The notes under the pieces are model-generated. The model ran no database searches. It saw only the letters and a program-made list of their open reading frames with translations, and was not told the DNA's origin. A stretch of DNA of 11,072 nucleotides from DATDRM01 sp035291705 (lineage in GTDB: Bacteria > Chloroflexota > Anaerolineae > Anaerolineales > UBA4823): contig DATDRM010000056.1 in assembly GCA_035291705.1 (NCBI GenBank), positions 1-11,072 on the forward strand, written 5' to 3'. The stretch's first letter is position 1. Each line of letters opens with the position of its first letter. Below are positions 6,954 to 11,072 of the stretch, in pieces. Made by a program: the position numbers and the translations under genes.

Positions 6954-7730
6954 TTAGCCACCTTCAGAGCCCCCTCCGTGGCCGCCTCCGGGGCCGCCTC
7001 CGTGGCCGTCGCCAGGTTCGAAAACCCTGCCCGGCTCTTGATACAAGCTGTCGATATCTCCGCTGGCCATCGCCGCCGCCACCGCCGAAGCCCCGGCAGT
7101 ATACTGAGACGTTTTCAGCTCCCCGAACAAACGAAACAGGAGCACCGGCAGGCTGAAATGCGATTCGATCCTGGCCGCCGGGAAATAGCGGCTGGCAAGT
7201 ATATTTTGGACGTACATGGCGTGGCTTTCCAACAGAGTCATCACCGGCTGGATCTTCAGGACCGTCGTCGCCAGCTGCTCGAGGTTTGGTTGAAGCGCAT
7301 CTTCAAAGTACGCCGTGGCGATTAGGTGCGCGACCTCATCTACCTGGGCAAACAGGTCAGGGTGCCGGAAGTGCTGCGCCCGGTGGGCCAGTTCGTGCCC
7401 GATCACAAGTTTGAGGCCGTCCAGGTTGCTGTCGTCGACATTTTCACGGATCACCACCAGCTCCTCGTTCCAGGGCAGGTAAGCTGCCAGGGCATTGCCC
7501 TCTACAAAATACTCCAGCAGGCGGTCGAAGATATCCCGGGGGGCGTCATCGTGCGCCGGTATTCCAAATCTGCGCAGCCGTCCGAGGATCAGCTCTTCGA
7601 AGGCCCGCTCCTTGGGTACAGCGCGGCTGTTCACCCGGCCCAACTCCCAGCCGGTGACATCTTGTACCAGCGGGGCGACTTGCAGTACCAGCCTCTCAAC
7701 CAATTGGTGATCGATAGCCAATTTTGTCAT
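6954..7730 (-). CDS. HExxH zinc metallopeptidase with Gly/His-rich tail
   Basis: A 258-residue protein without a signal peptide or membrane helix, so probably cytoplasmic. The zinc motif HELAH is at residues 112-116 (His112, Glu113 catalytic, His116). Glu169 in TLLESHAMYV is a good candidate for the third ligand, the arrangement of the gluzincin group; the paired motifs recall the DUF2342-type zinc metalloproteases with LLEGHA. The last 18 residues are nearly all Gly with two His, encoded by a 12-base repeat. ATG 7730 is chosen because GTGAGGG lies 4 bases upstream over the previous stop, and the gap to the channel-like gene is 7 bases. An upstream in-frame ATG at 7745 would overlap that gene. 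The substrate is unknown; cleavage or processing of a neighbour product is an inference from the operon. Confidence 0.8.
   Translation of the reverse strand: MTKLAIDHQLVERLVLQVAPLVQDVTGWELGRVNSRAVPKERAFEELILGRLRRFGIPAHDDAPRDIFDRLLEYFVEGNALAAYLPWNEELVVIRENVDDSNLDGLKLVIGHELAHRAQHFRHPDLFAQVDEVAHLIATAYFEDALQPNLEQLATTVLKIQPVMTLLESHAMYVQNILASRYFPAARIESHFSLPVLLFRLFGELKTSQYTAGASAVAAAMASGDIDSLYQEPGRVFEPGDGHGGGPGGGHGGGSEGG
6974..7009 (-). repeat. Three 12-base tandem repeats encoding the Gly/His tail
   Basis: On the + strand the units are CTCCGTGGCCGC, CTCCGGGGCCGC and CTCCGTGGCCGT, differing by one or two bases. Read on the minus strand they encode the GHGGGPGGGHGG-type tail of the metallopeptidase. 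Because the unit is a multiple of three, gain or loss of a copy would keep the frame, so tail length may vary between strains. Confidence 0.75.
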
Positions 7731-7734
7731 CAAG

Positions 7735-7741
7735 CCCTCAC
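7735..7741 (-). promoter_or_regulatory. Ribosome binding site of the metallopeptidase gene
   Basis: On the minus strand GTGAGGG overlaps the TGA stop of the channel-like gene and ends 4 bases before ATG 7730. This implies translational coupling and decides against longer starts at 7745 or 7886. Confidence 0.6.
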
Positions 7742-9540
7742 CCATAACGATAAATCTCAAACCCTGCCCTTGCCAGCAGGCGCGGCAACTCGCGCACCGT
7801 GACGCGATTCTTTTCCTTCTCGGAATCGGGCAGCACCTCCCAGGCGACCAGGCTGGGGTGAGTCTTCCTGGCTTCATCTCTTTCACCCAGCGCGGGACGC
7901 CAACCCGCGGCGCGCCTCTCCTGCGACCAGCGCTCGTGTTCCAGGCGCGCCATCACTTCGATCTCTTGTGGGGTGAATTCGAAGTTCGGCGCCTCCCAAT
8001 CCCTCAGTGGGCTGATCCCGCAGCCGATGGCTTTCAATTTCAAGCCAATGTGATCAGCCTGGCAGCGGTTTGATTCCTTGACCATCTCCGACAGCCTATC
8101 CCAGGGGACCAGAGCCGTGTTCGCATCTGCTGTTTGGCCTTGTTCAAGCTGGTGGCTGCGATACTCTTCATGCAAGGCGCGCGCCAGCAGCTCGTGCGTT
8201 CCACCGAGTAAGAGGTCCGCCGTGCAGGTTTTGTTCAGCAGCCCGAAGGCATGCAGGTTTCTGAACGCCTTCTTGTCGGGCTGCTCAGCGAGCAGCAATC
8301 TCGCCAGCCCGGCTTCCTCGGCCATGCGCACCACGATCGGGATATTGTTATTTCTCATCTGGTGCGACAGCCGTAGGCCGGTATCCAATCCGAGGGCATC
8401 GTCGTCCAGGCAGATGTAAACACTATCCACCTCACCCCGCCCTTGATTATAAAGGAACTCTGCCCGGTGAAACTCAGGCGAGTGCACCTCGATCTCCAAC
8501 GGCAGCAGGTCACAGGTTTGGGTCAGCTGGGGGTAACGCACCTGGAGCGACTCGGCCCGCAACTTGGCTTCCTGGTCGACCAGGGTGATGCGCAGCAATT
8601 CATCATTGGCACCCCGTCTTTCCTGCCATTCCTTGGCGGTCTGGAGCACCAAACTCTCCCCCATCCTGCCAATGCCGATGATCAGCAGGTGCACCAGCCG
8701 GGCGCGATCCGCTCCGCTTTCCTTCCAGGGAGGATAAGCTTGCAGCATCAACCTGGCCCCACGCTCGAAGATGTTAAACATCTCCAGCCGGAAAGGCATC
8801 TCGCTTTCCAGGCTGATCTCGCGCCCGCGCAGCAGCCCCCAGAGTTGTGGATCGACAATGTGGATGAAGGCAGTCAATGCACTCCCCTTGCGCTCAATGC
8901 TCATCTCATGGGCGCGCACTGCCACCTCGGCGTTCGATCCATCGTCTCCCATGACCGCGATCAGGCATTTCGCCTTTTGAGTCCTGGCGCGCCGCAACAG
9001 GTCGGAGTCGGTGGCGTCTCCATTGAGCACGATTGCGCCCTGCTCATGGCAGAGATCGATGTAGTCGTTGTCCTGGTCATGCTCGATGACCACTACCTTC
9101 TCGCCGCGGGCGCGGAACTGATCCACTAACAGCACACCCATCCGCCCCAGCCCGCAGATGATCACGTGGTCGCGCATGAAGCCGAGCCGGATCATCTGCA
9201 CTTGTTCGCCGAAGATCGTCGCCAGGGCTTTCAATGCAGCTAGAGCGGTCAGGGCCGGGAGCAGCAGCCGGGCTACCTGCAATTCCCAGCTCACCGGGCC
9301 GGGCACGGCCCCGGAGTTCAGCGGGATGAGTTGCAGGGTCAGATAAAACCAGTCTAACGGAGTACTCGGATCATTGTGCATGGCTGCCTGGCGGGAGAAG
9401 CCGACGTAACCCAGGTATAAGGCGACCAGCCATAATCCACCGATCAAGAACCATTGGTAGTCGCGCCACAGGCGTCCTGCAAAAGCGCCGCGGGACGGTG
9501 TAAATGAGCTGCGTAACTTGCCCCAAAATGATGTTTTCAT
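7738..9540 (-). CDS. Channel-like membrane protein: two TM helices, two RCK/TrkA-N domains, two RyR-like domains
   Basis: A 600-residue protein. A basic N-terminus is followed by a membrane helix (about 30-50), a re-entrant-like loop (about 61-80, LDWFYLTLQLIPLNSG), a second helix (about 91-113), and then a Rossmann domain with GLGRMG (130-135) and Glu153. A second Rossmann domain has GIGRMG (289-294) and Asp322. Residues about 450-506 look like a diverged RyR domain (VPWDRL, SNRCQADHIG), and 526-600 form a clear one (ARLEHERW, VAWEVLPDSEKEKNR). The plan is that of a two-helix K+ channel with tandem RCK, but the TVGYG filter is absent. Ion specificity, or even conduction, is unproven. It probably senses a nucleotide or small ligand. 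ATG 9540 has AAGAAG 5 bases upstream; GTG 9546 would overlap the AAA+ stop as GTGA. Confidence 0.85.
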   Translation of the reverse strand: MKTSFWGKLRSSFTPSRGAFAGRLWRDYQWFLIGGLWLVALYLGYVGFSRQAAMHNDPSTPLDWFYLTLQLIPLNSGAVPGPVSWELQVARLLLPALTALAALKALATIFGEQVQMIRLGFMRDHVIICGLGRMGVLLVDQFRARGEKVVVIEHDQDNDYIDLCHEQGAIVLNGDATDSDLLRRARTQKAKCLIAVMGDDGSNAEVAVRAHEMSIERKGSALTAFIHIVDPQLWGLLRGREISLESEMPFRLEMFNIFERGARLMLQAYPPWKESGADRARLVHLLIIGIGRMGESLVLQTAKEWQERRGANDELLRITLVDQEAKLRAESLQVRYPQLTQTCDLLPLEIEVHSPEFHRAEFLYNQGRGEVDSVYICLDDDALGLDTGLRLSHQMRNNNIPIVVRMAEEAGLARLLLAEQPDKKAFRNLHAFGLLNKTCTADLLLGGTHELLARALHEEYRSHQLEQGQTADANTALVPWDRLSEMVKESNRCQADHIGLKLKAIGCGISPLRDWEAPNFEFTPQEIEVMARLEHERWSQERRAAGWRPALGERDEARKTHPSLVAWEVLPDSEKEKNRVTVRELPRLLARAGFEIYRYG

Positions 9541-9542
9541 TA

Positions 9543-11072
9543 TCACTTCTTCGGCGGAACACCCTTCAAGCGGACGATGGTATAGCCAGCCTGGCGGAGA
9601 ATCTTGGGGATAGCCCGGATCATCACCCGGTCTTTCTCCTTTTGCACCTCCGGTAGTTTATCCCAGGGCAGCAGGTCAGCGTGTTGCTTGAGGGCTTTAC
9701 TCGTCAGCGGGGCGTGCTGCCAGCCAGTGTCAAGCTTCATCCGCATCCAGCGCTCGTGCTCCATCTCTGCCATCTTCTCCAGCTGCGATCCGGGGAATTC
9801 GAAAGCGGGTTCGTTGCTTTTTGCCTGGATCATCACATACCCGCTGCCGACCAGTTTATTGGCGATGTCCCGTACAGTGTCACGGTTTTGCTCTTGCTCG
9901 TCCTCCGGCAGTTCGGCATAGGGCTTGAGGGAGCTGTGGATCTTGGCTTTCTCGTCGGTTACCTCTCCTGGCTCATAGCCCAGTTCCGTTAGCTCCTGGC
10001 AGAACACCTCGTGCGCCGCCTCGGCCAGCTTCTCCAGGAGTTCGCCGGTCAGTTCCATCTGCTGCACCAGCGCCAGGAACTCCTGCCCGTCCACATGCAG
10101 GTCGAGCTGCGCCTCGGGCGGCAGGCTCGATCTTTCAAAGGCAGTCTTACCAGCCAGCTGGCTCATCGCCCCGATCGCTTCCATGGAGCGGACGCCATGC
10201 TTGTATTCGCGAGTTTTCAAGAAGGCGCGCAGCACACCCCGATCGATCGATAACAAGTTCTTCCCATCCTGAGAATGGAGCAATTGCGGCGCAGTACGTT
10301 GCAAGATCGAGCGTAGCAAGATCGCCCGGCGGATGATGTAATAAGGATCGCTGGCTGGCGATTCTTCGCCAGCAGACTTTTGGCGGTTAGGCCCTAGAAC
10401 ATTGACAAAGCCTTTCAGACGGCTGATGAAATCGGGCACCTTGGCGGAGCGCACCTCCTCTTGATCGGCGCCCTGGCCAAAAACCTCCATGCGTTCGCAC
10501 GTCCCGCCGGCAAAGACGAAGATCGAGCGACCGATCGGGTGGATGATCTGCCCCTCGCGAAAAGCGCCGTCTTGCATCGGAGCCAGGAAGTAACGCAGCC
10601 AGCCCAGCTTGTTCCCCGCCAGAGGCGTGTCAAACTCATCCCAAAATACCAGCGGGAGCTGCCCGCTGAGGGCAACATCTCTTACCCGGTGTAAGGCGTC
10701 GATCAGCTCGTCGGCCACTTCAAATTGTGACAGATTGAATTCAAGCACCTGCACCCTGCCAGGCGCCAGCGATTTAGCTACCTGGGTGATGCCGAACGAC
10801 TTGCCCGATCCAGGCGCGCCGAAGACGGCAATCGAAAGCGGGCGCTTCTGCTGCTCCTGGCTGAGGTATTCGCCAACCAGGGAGCGGATGCTGCGGAAGC
10901 TCTCGATCTCCTGGCGGTCGACAGTCAATAGATCACCAAACACTCCCAACGGCACACCCTGCAAGGCCGATTCTGCCCCCTCGACCACGATCTGCTCGCA
11001 CACCTGGTCCAGGTTTTCGCGATAATAGTCGTGCAGGATGGTCCAGAAGCCGCCCTCGGGGGGTTTTTCCCC
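9543..11072 (-). CDS. AAA+ ATPase with two C-terminal RyR domains (5' end outside window)
   Basis: The frame is open to the window edge on the minus strand, so a GTG at 11003 is not the true start; 509 residues are visible. Numbering from the edge: Walker A GAPGSGKS (85-92), Walker B LVFWDEFD (141-148; Asp145, Glu146), sensor-1-like FAGGT (about 197-201), an arginine-finger candidate Arg218 in FISRLKG, and a sensor-2-like Arg295 in HGVRSME. Two RyR domains follow, at about 344-415 (PYAELPEDEQEQNR) and 424-502 (AEMEHERW, LPWDKLPEVQKEKDR). The protein should use ATP hydrolysis to remodel a partner. Sharing the rare RyR domain with the adjacent membrane gene, whose start overlaps or nearly touches this stop, makes that protein the likely partner. 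It has no membrane helix in the visible part. It is not an obvious MoxR. Confidence 0.88.
   Translation of the reverse strand, partial: GEKPPEGGFWTILHDYYRENLDQVCEQIVVEGAESALQGVPLGVFGDLLTVDRQEIESFRSIRSLVGEYLSQEQQKRPLSIAVFGAPGSGKSFGITQVAKSLAPGRVQVLEFNLSQFEVADELIDALHRVRDVALSGQLPLVFWDEFDTPLAGNKLGWLRYFLAPMQDGAFREGQIIHPIGRSIFVFAGGTCERMEVFGQGADQEEVRSAKVPDFISRLKGFVNVLGPNRQKSAGEESPASDPYYIIRRAILLRSILQRTAPQLLHSQDGKNLLSIDRGVLRAFLKTREYKHGVRSMEAIGAMSQLAGKTAFERSSLPPEAQLDLHVDGQEFLALVQQMELTGELLEKLAEAAHEVFCQELTELGYEPGEVTDEKAKIHSSLKPYAELPEDEQEQNRDTVRDIANKLVGSGYVMIQAKSNEPAFEFPGSQLEKMAEMEHERWMRMKLDTGWQHAPLTSKALKQHADLLPWDKLPEVQKEKDRVMIRAIPKILRQAGYTIVRLKGVPPKK

Noticed and set aside
7731..7886. N-terminal extension of the metallopeptidase to 7886
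   Set aside because: It would overlap the RyR domain coding region of the preceding gene by about 150 bases, and its Cys/Arg-rich sequence is an out-of-frame read of that gene. A ribosome site sits just before ATG 7730.
8443..9129. A 228-residue open frame on the + strand
   Set aside because: Antisense to the RCK-RyR membrane protein, low-complexity His/Gln/Leu-rich translation, no ribosome site or family resemblance.
9543..11072. Assignment of the AAA+ protein as MoxR of a MoxR-vWA pair
   Set aside because: The Walker, sensor and arginine-finger motifs fit AAA+ generally, but the tandem RyR tail and the two genes between it and the vWA gene do not match the usual MoxR arrangement.

Overview
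This 11 kb window is a densely coding bacterial segment with no tRNA, rRNA, CRISPR array or insertion sequence that I can see. The only sizeable non-coding gaps are about 50 to 80 bases long. Nothing in it is a taxonomic marker. Moderately high GC, GTG starts, good GGAGG-type ribosome sites, paired short RCK (TrkA-type) genes and a YkoP-like gene beside a small membrane transporter would suit a Chloroflexota (Anaerolineae-like) genome, but that is only a guess.

Left block, + strand (1-1181): the tail of an unrecognised gene, then a four-helix small DMT/SMR-like membrane protein and a YkoP-like protein that touch end to start. These look like the end of a cell-envelope or glycan-related operon.

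Central block, + strand (1187-5476): a perfect TATAAT just before a 940-residue P-type cation ATPase, then two adjacent homologous RCK proteins of the KtrA/CeoB-CeoC type. The ATPase carries ion-site motifs of the Na+,K+-ATPase (type IIC) class rather than of Ca2+ pumps. This block is best read as monovalent-cation (K+/Na+) homeostasis. No TrkH/KtrB channel subunit lies in the window.

Right block, - strand (11072 down to 5479): four co-directional genes in the order AAA+ ATPase with two RyR domains (5' end outside the window), a two-helix channel-like membrane protein with two RCK/TrkA-N Rossmann domains and two RyR-like domains, a HELAH zinc metallopeptidase with a Gly/His-rich tail, and a zinc-ribbon von Willebrand A (vWA) protein. 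The first three are tightly packed (start-stop overlap, then a 7-base gap). The vWA gene can also be driven by its own extended -10 promoter, which lies inside an 11-base inverted repeat. This block converges on the K+/Na+ block with only 2 bases between stop codons.

The strongest candidate for an undescribed system is this right block: a membrane RCK-RyR protein without a canonical K+ filter, a soluble AAA+ protein with matching tandem RyR domains, a metallopeptidase and a metal-binding vWA protein. My inference is a ligand-sensing (RyR/RCK), ATP-driven membrane or stress-response module lying against a cation pump locus. Family assignments rest on motifs I could read; no database search was possible.
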